Positions 1 to 9,459 of a DNA stretch of 64,000 nt are shown here, piece after piece. The position numbers and the translations under genes were made by a program. The notes beneath the pieces are model-generated. The model had not been told where the DNA came from, ran no database searches, and saw only the letters and a list, made by a program, of their open reading frames with translations. Positions within the stretch are counted from its first letter, which is position 1. Every line of letters begins with the position of its first letter. Origin of the DNA: Chlorokybus atmophyticus (lineage: Eukaryota > Streptophyta > Chlorokybophyceae > Chlorokybales > Chlorokybaceae); contig RHPI01003369.1 in the NCBI GenBank assembly GCA_009103225.1, positions 1 through 64,000 on the forward strand, in the 5' to 3' direction.

Positions 1-1330
1 ATGCGCATGCAGCAGGGGTCACCACCTGCCAGCGAGTCATCAGAGGAGCTGGCCGCAACCCGCATACGGCCATCAGTCATGCTAAATGGCCAGCTCGCCT
101 CATGGGACCACTTCAATGCGCCAACGGATGGTAATTGCTTCGACCATTGTGTATTTCGCGCCAGGCCATCCATAGCGCAAAGTGTCCTGGATGATCACAA
201 GTGCCCCAGCTCGAGCAGATTTTGGGCCATGCTGGACACCATGGACGACGACGGCAGGGGGCACACTCTCCGCAAAATCACCGCCAAGGCTGTCGATGCA
301 GGCGTGGCGAGCAGAATCCTAGACTTCTGCAGAGCCACTGGTGCCGCGGGAGAGATGGCGCAGTATTACGACAAACTGCCTGCGACCATGTTGGCTGATA
401 TCAACTGCAACATTGACCTAGCCATGGCCAAGGTGCGACAGATCGTGCGGAGAAAAGATGTGTACGTCGAGCACCTGCAGATGACCATGTTTGCCAACAA
501 GCTGGGCTTGTTGATTGGCTGCGTGACCGTTCAGCGCGAGCATGGGGAGTGGGTGCCACGGCCCGGCAGCGCAGTTTGGGTTGGAAATAAAGAAGCCCCC
601 AACTCAGTCCTGGTGGTGGGCAACACTGCTCCTGATGAGCCAGAAGCACACTTTTGGCTCCTCAAGCCTGCAAGCACCGAACAGTGGTCGTGGCCTATGC
701 ATGAAGTGCCACCGGAGGTAACACACCTGATCGGAAAGTGGCGGAATGGCGTTGCCAAGTCCCCGCTACCACCGGCTGTGACCCAGAGTGCTGCGCCAAC
801 GCCTCAGGCCTCGCCTTCGTGTGCTAGGCAAGAAGTAGCCGAGTGTTCTGCACATCCTGCCTCCCTCAACCACAGCCACATGCTCGCAATCCCAATTCAG
901 CACCCTCCCTTCCTGCCGCGGAGACTCACTTGCCACCGCACTCTGCCATCCGGAGGCATCTCCATCAAGAAGCAGCTGTAGCTCGCCCTCTCCCTCTAAG
1001 CTTGCCACATTGATCCCGGCCTGTCTTGTTGGTAAAGAGATTGATCGAGGTGTCCTGAAAGCTGCGCTGAAAGACAAAGGCTTCATACTCGACCTTATGA
1101 AGCAACATGAGGTCGTGGAGGAACGGGAGGCAACCAACAAGCGCAAGGCTGTGGAGCAAGAAGATAACGCCTTACCTCCTCTGAGTGACAGTGCCACGGA
1201 GAGCGCCTGCCAGGATGTGCAAGGTGACAAAAAAAAAAAGAAGAAGGTTGTTGGAACAAAGGACACCGACAGGACCAAAAAAGGAAAGGTGAGGCATCGT
1301 TACAACATTAGAAGAAGCACAGCGCCTTGA
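1..1330 (+). CDS. OTU-like cysteine protease, probable two-exon gene
   Basis: The first 239 codons look like an ovarian-tumour (OTU) cysteine protease, a family that usually removes ubiquitin. Visible motifs are the nucleophile loop DGNC (Cys46), a hydrophobic helix-strand near residues 158-178 (EHLQMTMFANKLGLLIG), and the histidine motif EAHFW (His217). The first frame stays open to a stop at 979-981. A donor at 718 (GAG|gtaaca) and an acceptor before 1001 (ctctaag|CTT) would join in phase 0 to an open segment reaching the stop near 1330. That segment carries a lysine-rich, nuclear-signal-like tail (KKKKKKVVGTK). The gene starts at the first base of the window, so more N-terminal sequence could lie outside. 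Its neighbours are element-like genes on the same strand. The family call is fairly firm; the splice and any mobile-element membership are inference. Confidence 0.6.
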
Positions 1331-1388
1331 AGCCTCACTGGGGCTGACTGTGTGTCCTGAATAGGCACATGCGGGCTTACAGCGTCAA

Positions 1389-2398
1389 GTGGTTGCTCAG
1401 CATCGTCCAGAGAGACAGCCGGTGCGGCACGAGCTGCCTAAGCTCAAAGCACCGACACGCAGACGCTTTGGGGGGCTGACTCGTAGTGCAAAGGAGTTGA
1501 TCACCCTACAGTACGCCCAAGACGCGCTGCATCACCGCATGCGGCATGCCTCGAGGTGGGTGACGAAAGTTTGCAATAAGTGGGAGCAAACGCGGAGAAT
1601 GCGGTCTAAACAGACCTCTGGGGATTGGCCGTGGTTGGAACCCATACACGATATGGCCATCCGTAGTACGTTGTTGCCCCTTGCCGTCCTCGATATGATG
1701 GTGTTGTTGCTGCCGCAGCACCCCGGCAATGTGCAAGAGCTATCTGCGGAGCAGAACTTCGACCTGCTGCAGCAGATGTACCTGTCGATGTCGACTAATG
1801 CGGGTCGAGATGTGTGCCACTACCTGAGCAAACATACGGGTGGCAAGTAAAACTATTCAAGCTGTACTTGGCATGCTTTGGCTGGCACTGGCTGTATGTC
1901 ATACGGCACGTCGAGCTGATTCTGTGGAAGCTCAAAGAAAATGACGATGCGGGGGAGTACACGAGTGACGACAGCCAAGTCGAGGGCCTGGATGAACGCA
2001 TGCTGGACGAGACCACCAAGACCAGCAGGTGGTGTGTGGCGGCAGATGGGCGTCAGGTGATTGAGCAAGCAGTGGAGCGTTATGCTGCGTCATTCAGATG
2101 GGAGTCGCTACGCCTGCGACGCGATAACAGAGTTTGGTGGCAGAGGCAGCTTGCACACCCGCGTGCACCATGTGTGCTGATTTGTCGCATTGAAGAGCCA
2201 CCCCCCCCAGCGGATGGGGAGACGCCCTGTTGCAAGAAAGCGATGTGCCATGTCTGCATCATAGCACATCAGAAGACTGTGGCAAATAAATCAAAGAATC
2301 TACAAGCGTGTCCATTCTGCAAGCAACCTCACCCGTTTTGGTCGCCACGCCTGATGCAAGACGCCAATGTGTCGGCGGTGATTTGGCCCCCGCCTTGA
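1389..2398 (+). pseudogene. RING-like zinc-motif protein gene, reading frame broken
   Basis: Two overlapping open segments (about 1389-1850 and 1814-2398) read as one protein whose frame shifts around 1804-1862. I found no intron that joins them in phase, so this is an unrecognised tiny intron, a sequencing indel, or a real break. The upstream half is basic and helical. The downstream half ends in a cysteine-rich module: CVLIC, then CCKKAMCHVC, then CPFC about 20 residues later. That spacing is RING-like, with cysteine where a classic RING has its first histidine. RING domains usually act as E3 ubiquitin ligases, so with the OTU gene upstream this would pair ligase and deubiquitinase cargo. 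Function is inferred from motif only. Confidence 0.45.
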
Positions 2399-2640
2399 TG
2401 CCAATTGTGCATGTATTGTAGTTTTGTGTTGGCTTCCTGTGAACCATGTAGGTACATGTATAGTTGCAGCATGGTGCATGGTGCACCAGAGATCTGCTGT
2501 CGTTAACAGCATTGGCTGTACATGTGTATGATGACTGCCCGGCGCATGAGTCAGTGCATGGCTTGCATACCTCGCTGGTTTAGAGCGTGGTTGACAGCAA
2601 CAAACTCGGACAGCGCTCTGGGTTCCATGGCATGACAGCA

Positions 2641-2760
2641 CAGTATTACTCTACGATCGTGGTAGTATGCGAGTATCCTTGTACTGTAGTACCATTAACA
2701 GATGGAGTACCATTCATGTTGATGTAGTACCATGCATGGTACTGCAATAGCGTATAAGGT
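2641..2760. repeat. Cluster of TACCAT-type repeats, left of the DNMT gene
   Basis: Four copies of GTACCAT or its complement occur within about 60 bases, including the palindrome GTACCATGCATGGTAC near 2732-2747. The same TACCATT/AATGGTA word fills 8258-8455 beyond the transposase start, so the two clusters bracket the methyltransferase/transposase pair like subterminal repeats of a DNA transposon. Confidence 0.45.
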
Positions 2761-2791
2761 ACAGTCGTGCTTCACTTGAAGTTTGACCCAT

Positions 2792-2838
2792 TTAGGGTTC
2801 GTAAGCTGGCAACCCTAAATTGATGCCCATACCCTAAA
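2792..2838. promoter_or_regulatory. Telo-box-like motifs upstream of the DNMT gene
   Basis: Three telomere-like boxes lie 44-90 bases before the ATG at 2882: TTAGGGTT (2792-2799), AACCCTAA (2811-2818) and ACCCTAAA (2831-2838). Similar boxes stand upstream of petM and between PPME1 and ODA1 in this window. In plants AAACCCTAA telo-boxes act in promoters of growth-related genes; a promoter role here is inference. Confidence 0.4.
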
Positions 2839-2881
2839 GTCTCGCTCAGTTTGTGGGCAGCCGTGCCGATTCCTATTTTGC

Positions 2882-4610
2882 ATGATGTCGGCGGCAGCAG
2901 TTGAATCACCCTCACCTAGGAGACCATGCTTGGTGTGCCCACAATGCAATGCGTACGTATGTGCCAATGGCCGTAGGCAGCAAATGCGAGCACACTTGAC
3001 CGAATGCCAGCGAGTGCAGACAGTGTGCCACGGTTTTAGTGCTGCTTGCTGGCATCACACCACACACAATGTCGACGTGTTTGGCTGCCGCCTCGGCCAA
3101 GTGCTGTGCAAGGAACCCGAGTTTTTCCATTGCGTGCAGTGCGTGTGCGAATCGTGCTCGCGCTCATGCTTCGAGTGGCGAGGGGAACCCATGCGCTTCT
3201 TCACATGGACAACACCGGGACATGTGGTTAGTGGACAGGTGGTGGATGCTGTGGAGGTAATCCACAAGAGTGGACCGCGACGTATCACTGCATGTTATGT
3301 TGGGCGTATGCTTATTTCATGCATGTTGAAGCTGTTGTCGCATTCAGAGCAGTCTTGCACGGTGTGGGCGTGGGCAGTTCCATCCCCTGGCCGCTGTAGA
3401 GGAGGCAGACCATCGACCGTTGGACAGCGCACTGCATCGGCTGCGGAACGCAGTTAAGTTGGGATGCGAGCAGCTGATCGGTGTGAGTGTCATGGTGCAT
3501 TGGCCGCTGGATGGGGAATGGTATGCGGGCGTTGTGGAATCATTCAAGCAAGCGTCAGGTCAGCATCGCTTCGTGGCGTGCGAGATTGAGGACGCATCAT
3601 ATATGCATGGTGCAATGGAAAATGTCTTTGCAGGGCAGCACCGTATAGTATTCGATGACGGTGATCGACCACAAACCATCAACTTCAAAGGGCACAACGT
3701 ATTCGCGTACACATCAGTTGACGGGGCACGCCATGTTCTGCGCGCCGGAGGGGAGAACGTCAGTCGCAAAGTAAGCCCGGACGGCATCATTGTTAGTCCC
3801 TGGCCAGCACCACGGCCAGCCTTGACCACATACACGCCATTTGACAACAAGCTGGGACGCACACGCAGACCAAGGGCACTCGACCTATTCTGCGGCGGTG
3901 GCGGTGCCAGTGTCGGTCTATACCACGCAGGCTTTGACGTGACCGGGATGGACATAAGTCCCTCCTCTGAGTACCCGCTGCCCTTCATACACCGCGATGT
4001 ATGCACCCTGAGTGCAGGAGAGCTGAGCGAGTACGAGCTCATCTGGGCCAGTCCACCATGCCAGGCCTATTCAGGTGCTATCCCGGCACCTCAACGGGCG
4101 GCACATGGCACATCCTGGAGACACCAGGATATGATACCGCTCGTCCGACGTCTGCTGCTTGCAAGCCAGGTCAAGTTTGTGATTGAGAATGTGCCAGGAG
4201 CAGCTTCCTCATTCAGACCCAATCTGTCCCTTTGTGGCACGATGTTTGGCCTATCAACTTTCCGACACCGTCTGTTTGAGACACAGCCAGTGGTAGCTAC
4301 CCCACCAGCACGCTGCTCGCACGCGGGCAAGGCAGTTGGACTGCTATCGCCGCACCTGTCCGCTAGCGCGAAGAAGACAATCGTGACATCAAACGCGCCA
4401 CAGCAGATGTACCCGGTCTATGGCCTTCCAAGCACCAGGGGCGGCATTGCTGCGTGGCAAACAGCGCTGGGAGTGCCATGGATGACCTCGGCCGTTTCCA
4501 TAGCGAATGCAGTTCCTCCCGCAATGGCGGAGTGCATAGGGCGTCTCATGCTTGAAACAATGGATATGCGCTGTGACTACCCTCCTGTGTCATGGAACTA
4601 TGAGGCTTGA
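2882..4610 (+). CDS. Zinc-finger/Tudor/cytosine-C5 DNA methyltransferase fusion
   Basis: Predicted exons are 2882-3256 and 3348-4610 (intron gtaatc...cattcag, phase 0), giving 545 residues. Residues 1-110 carry Cys/His clusters (CLVCPQC, then HCVQCVCESC). Residues about 170-240 form a Tudor-like fold signature (HWPLDGEWYAGVV, then VFDDGD), a class that reads methylated lysine or arginine. The catalytic part follows in canonical order: motif I DLFCGGGG (Asp304), motif IV SPPCQ (nucleophile Cys363), motif VI ENV (Glu405), motif VIII RHRLF, and motif X ANAVPP near the C-terminus. All key residues for 5-methylcytosine formation are present. The target domain between motifs VIII and X is short, as in compact bacterial or phage-like enzymes. 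The gene converges on a Plavaka-type transposase, which suggests it is transposon cargo modifying the element or its target chromatin. Confidence 0.85.
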
Positions 4611-4877
4611 GTGTGGTGCACTGTATTGATGCTTAATGCCACACGGCGGACTGATTGTTGAATGTTGCATGGATCATTCGATAGTGGTGACAGGTGTGCA
4701 GTGACAGCTGCCCGGTATTGTACACGTCTACATGCAAAAGTCTTGGCATACGATTAGCAATGCCTAACTGACTGATATGCTCCAAACTCAGAGTAGTTAG
4801 ACAAGTACATGTGTCACGTGGAAGTGCAGTGAACGTTCACCCAATACTTGCCCTCTTGTACACGGGCGCTGTCCTTG

Positions 4878-7800
4878 TCAAACATGGGGAGCAGCTGGAC
4901 AATGCCTTTTACTTGCTCCAGTCACGACATCGAGATGTGGACCGCCTCGACGCTTTCCCCATTCCAGAGCGATGCACTTTGTGTCGCTCGTCACATCCAG
5001 CTTCGTGTACCAGCGGACAAAAACGACCTCCTTCCACACGCGCTCGCCGCTACCACCCCACACCACCACGCGCAGGAAAAGGAGTGCCTGAGCCCACCAC
5101 GTCACGTTCACACCGTCCTCATCACCTTCCAACTCAAGTGTAGAGAACCAAGGCCGCCCATGAAACATCCCAATTGCGCGCGCCATGCTGACTCCTGATG
5201 TCATGTACACCGCTGCGCCTCCGTTCACCACGCGAACAGCACGCCACCCGTCGGCCAACTCCAGTTGTTCCCTCCTCAACCAGCTGTCCAGGGTGGCAGG
5301 CAGCTTGTCGGCAAATGGAGTCTTCAAGGCGACTTGGCGGCTACGCGCAGATCCGCTCCAGTACGGGCTTGACTCCCTCCTTGTCAGCACATCCATCCGT
5401 AGCAACTTGTCCGTCTTCTCCATGACATTACAGCACTGCTGCCGCGCCTGCGCCATGACCGAGCGCATCTCGGGATCCACGACCATGCCATCCTCTCTCA
5501 CATATTCCGCACAGCTCCATGCCTTCAGGATACGTGCCTGGTAGTCCCGGTTGTTGCCACCACGCGCCCATCGTTTGATATTTTGGGCGTGCGTCTGCTC
5601 CATGCGGTTGGCGCTGAACCAATCTGGGTGTCCACTGCTGACAATTGCCGGCCCAAAATGAGTGAGCTGATGCATCTTCTCGATCTTCCAACCTGACTTC
5701 TGTGCAGAATATGACGACAGTAGCAAATGCATTACTGCAGCTTTGAAGGCAGCCAGCTCGTTGTCGGCTGTGGTCAGGGTCTCTCTTGTGTGTTCATGCG
5801 CCTTCAGCAACTTCTTGTTCCACTGGGCAAGCGATGCGGCAGCAATGGTGAAGAAATCGTTGCCCTCACTGTCGAGCAGCAAACCGTCTGCGAGGACCGG
5901 CAGCAGCTGCAGCACCGCCACTTTCTCCACCACCTGAAAGAAGTGGTCGGACAGCAAAAAATCCACTGTGCTTGTGGGTGCCTTGAAGTGCGAAACCCGC
6001 AGAGTCGCCTTGCATGCATTCAGCCTGTGCACATCTGCTCGTGAGCACGTGTTGTTGGCTTTTGTGTTCAACACAAAAGCAACACCAAAGACGTGCCGGG
6101 CCTGCAGATTCTGTCTCGTGGATGGACGCATTCGTTCCTTCGTGGTGTCGTACACAGCAGCAAGCAGGTGGTCAATGATGCCTCCTAGCACATGCATTGG
6201 GTCAGGGGCAAGACGAGAGTAGCAGTCAGCTCCCGGCACCCGCGACTGTCGCCAACCCCACAGTGCATTCTGTTGCCAAACCACATTGCCTGGTTTCACG
6301 GAAAGCCATTCATCCTCACCAATGCCGATAATTTGACCATTACCTCCTCGACATGCATGGAGTGCTGCTCTTTGAAAGCCTTGGCTGTCTGGCGTGCATT
6401 TCTAACACCGCTATGCAGGGCCGCCCGCGGCTGACGTATTGCTGGTGTGTAGAAGGCCTCGATTCTCAATGCCCGGTCCTCATCCATCTCCAACAGATCT
6501 GATTTGGTGACGAGACAAACATCGCAAGGATGTCGTGTTTGGTTGCCCGACACAGTGCGTGCGAGTGTGGCAGTCTCCTACAACACGACAAACTCAGATG
6601 TTCTGCTGACAACATCCTCCATGCACTGTTTGCTGGCAGGCTGCATCCGGTTACAACCATTTATGCCCACTACCTGCAAATCGCTGATGTAGTTGGCAAG
6701 CGCGGGAAACACACGACGCTCGATGCCATTCGGGTCGATGAGCTGCAGACCTTCCCAACTCGCCCGCTTCACATCCCCTAACACTACATTCAAAGCGTCA
6801 TGAAAAATCTCACGTTTCCGAATGGAGAACGATTCCTTGCCCTGCGCCCAGGTGGGATGCCCGGCCACTGCGTGAACCACCGGCAGAAGCGCTATCATAA
6901 CAACCCCCATGTTGCTAGCATACATGTCCCAANCCGCTTCACATCCCCTAACACTACATTCAAAGCGTCATGAAGAATATCATGTTTCCGAATGGAGAAC
7001 GATTCCTTGCCCTGCGCCCAGGTGGGATGCCCGGCCACTGCGTGAACCACCGGCAGAAGCGCTATCATAACAACCCCCATGTTGCTAGCATACATGTCCC
7101 AACTGTAGTTGGCAAGCGATGCCATCAGAGGGTAGCCAGAGCGCTTGCCCGCGCTGTCCAGCGTGGTCTTGTCACTGTACAGAATGGCAGGCGCCAAGTA
7201 GGACGCTTCCCCCACCTCTCTCCTCAAATCCACCTCCACATCCTTCCACCAATCGCCCGTGGAAGGATGGCCAAAGCTGTGCTCGTCACCAGTGTACTGG
7301 AGATTGAAGCCATTGGCGGCATGTGGATTGCCATACAACCGCGCGAGCCATACCTGCTCCGACCAAGAGCATTACTTACTATGCTGGCCTCAGAATAGAT
7401 ACTGCATCGATACTGCATTAGGTACTGCATTTCACAGACCTTGGCCGGCATATATGTGACGCAGATGTCCTGATCCTCAGGGTCTCCAGGCTTGCGCAGG
7501 TCAGCCGTCACGTAGTTCTGATACGGCAGCACACTCGCATGTGCATATGTGACATGGCTCTGATGGTTGAAGCACATGCACCGCACACCGTGAACACACC
7601 TCAGACTGAGAGAAAGCAATCGTGGTCCGGAGGTAGCCGTCAGCCGTCAGGAAGTGTGCATTTCGGATGCACTTGATGATCCGCCCCATGTCGGAGGCCG
7701 ACAGGCCTTGGCCGTTGTTGCACTGCACGAATGCCACTGCAAGAGCATGCTCCGAGCCATACCACCTGGATTCCGACGCGTGCGAAGGGACGCCTCCACT

Positions 7801-8094
7801 TCCATGTTGGCGTGCCACAGGTTTCTCAGGCACACGCACACATCGAAAGCCCTCGTTCACTTCCTCCTCCTCCTGTTGCTGCTGTGCGTGTGTCTCCTGG
7901 AGGAATCCTTCAGCATCAAGCATGTGAGCATCCTGGATCGAACTCCCCGGTTCAACATGACCCGCATCGTACTGTAATGGACGCTGGCCGACATACAGCT
8001 TGATCTGCTTGCACACCCTGCTGCTAATAATGTGCATGTAGACCGAGCTGCGTGTGGCGAAGCGCATGTGGCAATACGGACAAAGGACTCCCAT
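4878..8094 (-). CDS. Plavaka-type transposase, multi-exon, carrying an assembly duplication
   Basis: Starting at the ATG at 8094, the protein opens with a zinc finger (CPYCHMRF, then H and C ligands) and continues through segments read in several frames. Recognisable Plavaka/CACTA-superfamily blocks are DWWKDVEVDL, then PAILYSDKTTLDSAGKRSGYP (the acidic residue of YSDKT is the likely catalytic one), CDVCLV, and DPMHVLGGIIDHLL. A 473-residue C-terminal segment (6299-4878) ends in a stop at 4878. Good donors occur, for example CTGAG|gtgtgt near 7615, so introns are real. A 169-bp duplication around the N at 6933 interrupts the coding sequence artificially. The frame also shifts near 6296. The full exon chain was not resolved. 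The gene converges on the methyltransferase gene with 267 bp between stops. Confidence 0.7.
6764..7102. repeat. 169-bp direct duplication split by a single N
   Basis: Bases 6764-6932 and 6934-7102 are nearly identical (a few differences, such as aaaatctcacg versus agaatatcatg) and are separated only by the N at 6933. This is what two overlapping contig ends look like when joined without being merged. Dropping one copy restores a continuous transposase segment. Confidence 0.85.
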
Positions 8095-8249
8095 ATCTCA
8101 CTACTAACGTCGACACAGGTGTCGCCAATGTAACCTGCATCATATCCAGCAACACGCACACCCGCCGCCGCCGCCGCCGCCGCCACCGCCACCGCTACCG
8201 CTACCCTTGCATGCCAGAGGCGGGAAACTTGGCCGCCAGTCACTGGCTC

Positions 8250-8455
8250 CGTCGTACCATTATAATGGTACGAACGAGCCATTGCACGTCCAGGGTGAGT
8301 CTCTGGATATTTTTATATACATATATATTCTGATTGAACCGTTTCAATGGTACGAAGATGCCTTTGCCAAAAGGTCTAGGCATTGTACAAAGGTACCATT
8401 GAAATGGTACCTTTGTACAATGGCAATGGCAGTTCGTACCATTGACAACTCTGGC
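8250..8455. repeat. Palindrome-rich TACCATT/AATGGTA cluster right of the transposase
   Basis: The cluster includes an interrupted palindrome around 8255-8272 and a perfect hairpin with 20-bp arms (8381-8400 and 8403-8422) and a 2-base loop. Further AATGGTACGA and TCGTACCATT words lie around it. The same word family occurs at 2641-2760. Dense inverted subterminal repeats are usual near the ends of CACTA-like elements. Confidence 0.5.
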
Positions 8456-9140
8456 AATGTCAGTCCCCCTGCGCATGAAAACACCATTGATAGCTCCGCC
8501 AAGCTATGCCCTTACAGGGGCGTGATGCCGAGGGTATGTGGCGTTTGGAAGATCGTTGGCGGCGCTGCCAGGGGCGTAGTGGGCATTGTGGTCGAGGTCC
8601 GGGATGAATTCCATGTTCGCACAGGGCGGGCAGGGTGCCGGAGGGGTGTCCTCGGTGTCAAACCCCACCAAGACTACCAAGGGCACATCCAATGACAACA
8701 GTGACTCGGGCGATATCTTACAGGGCTCCCCCTCCGAGTGGGCAAAGGCACACCACAATACTGCCTCTAAGAAAATCCGACCCACCAGCAGCTGCGACCA
8801 CGGCGACATGATTGAAGGGACCAAACAAGACTGGCATAACCAAGGTGGGTTACGATGCACTGTCAATGCCACATGCTAGGGTTCTTTTATCTTGCACATG
8901 CACAGCCTCAAGTATCTTGCACTTGACATACATTGTCAATACGACATGCACACCCTCATGCACAACCTCCAGTGTCATGCACATGAACAGCATGACCAAT
9001 CTCGCAAATGCACAGCCTATTTCTACTTGCGGGAGCTCACAAGTCGCAAAAGAGAAGCTGCGGAGTCAAACGAACGGGTAATCTATGACCTAGTTTAATG
9101 TTTCTAGCGGTAATTAAGCAGTATGCTTGCAGATTGCCAT

Positions 9141-9459
9141 GTTGATCAGAGTGAACCAAGAGCAGCGCGGCAGGCTGACTGTCTGCCTGGCGGAGTGCAA
9201 CAAAGCGGAAGACGAGGTAAGCGTGTGTATGCTGATGGGCTAGTCCTCTGGCAGCACGCCACTCTTACAGCATTACCAAATGCAGGTGGTCACTCTCAAA
9301 GCGACCATCAAGCGCATGCGCGTGCACGGCGAGGCGCTGACATTCAAGCTGAAGGACGAAGTAGCCGCTGTACTGCCAGCGAGCGAGGCAGCGGATGAAG
9401 ATGACTCCGGCGTTGAAGCAGAAGACTCGTCGGAGGAGGAACAGGAGGAGGGGGTTTGA
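9141..9459 (+). CDS. Unknown gene, last two exons, acidic C-terminus
   Basis: Two likely exons are visible. The first (ending near 9216 at GAG|gtaagc) encodes a helical stretch with RVNQEQRGRLTVCLAECN. The second follows an acceptor (aaatgcag|GTGG) near 9285, encodes KATIKRMRVHGEALTFKLK, and ends at a TGA near 9459 after a run of Glu, Asp and Ser. Earlier exons may lie between 8586 and 9100, where a Ser/Thr/Gly-rich open segment exists, but they could not be linked. I do not recognise the family. Confidence 0.35.

Larger units (their letters stand above)
2641..8455. mobile_element. Candidate Plavaka-like DNA transposon with DNMT cargo
   Basis: The proposed element contains two convergent genes, the zinc-finger/Tudor/DNA-methyltransferase (plus) and the Plavaka-type transposase (minus), with related inverted-repeat clusters just outside both gene starts. 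I could not identify exact terminal inverted repeats or a target-site duplication, so the limits are approximate. The OTU and RING-like genes at 1-2398 may belong to the same larger element or to a neighbour. Plavaka is a CACTA-related superfamily best known from fungi. Cargo DNA-modification genes are known in other transposon groups, so the arrangement is plausible, but this particular gene set is inference from adjacency. Confidence 0.45.

Noticed and set aside
1-8455. Bacterial defence island (methyltransferase, protease and TIR nearby)
   Set aside because: Genes have spliceosomal introns, eukaryotic Tudor and RING-like domains and a eukaryotic transposase; the TIR gene is a plant-type TNL 10 kb away.
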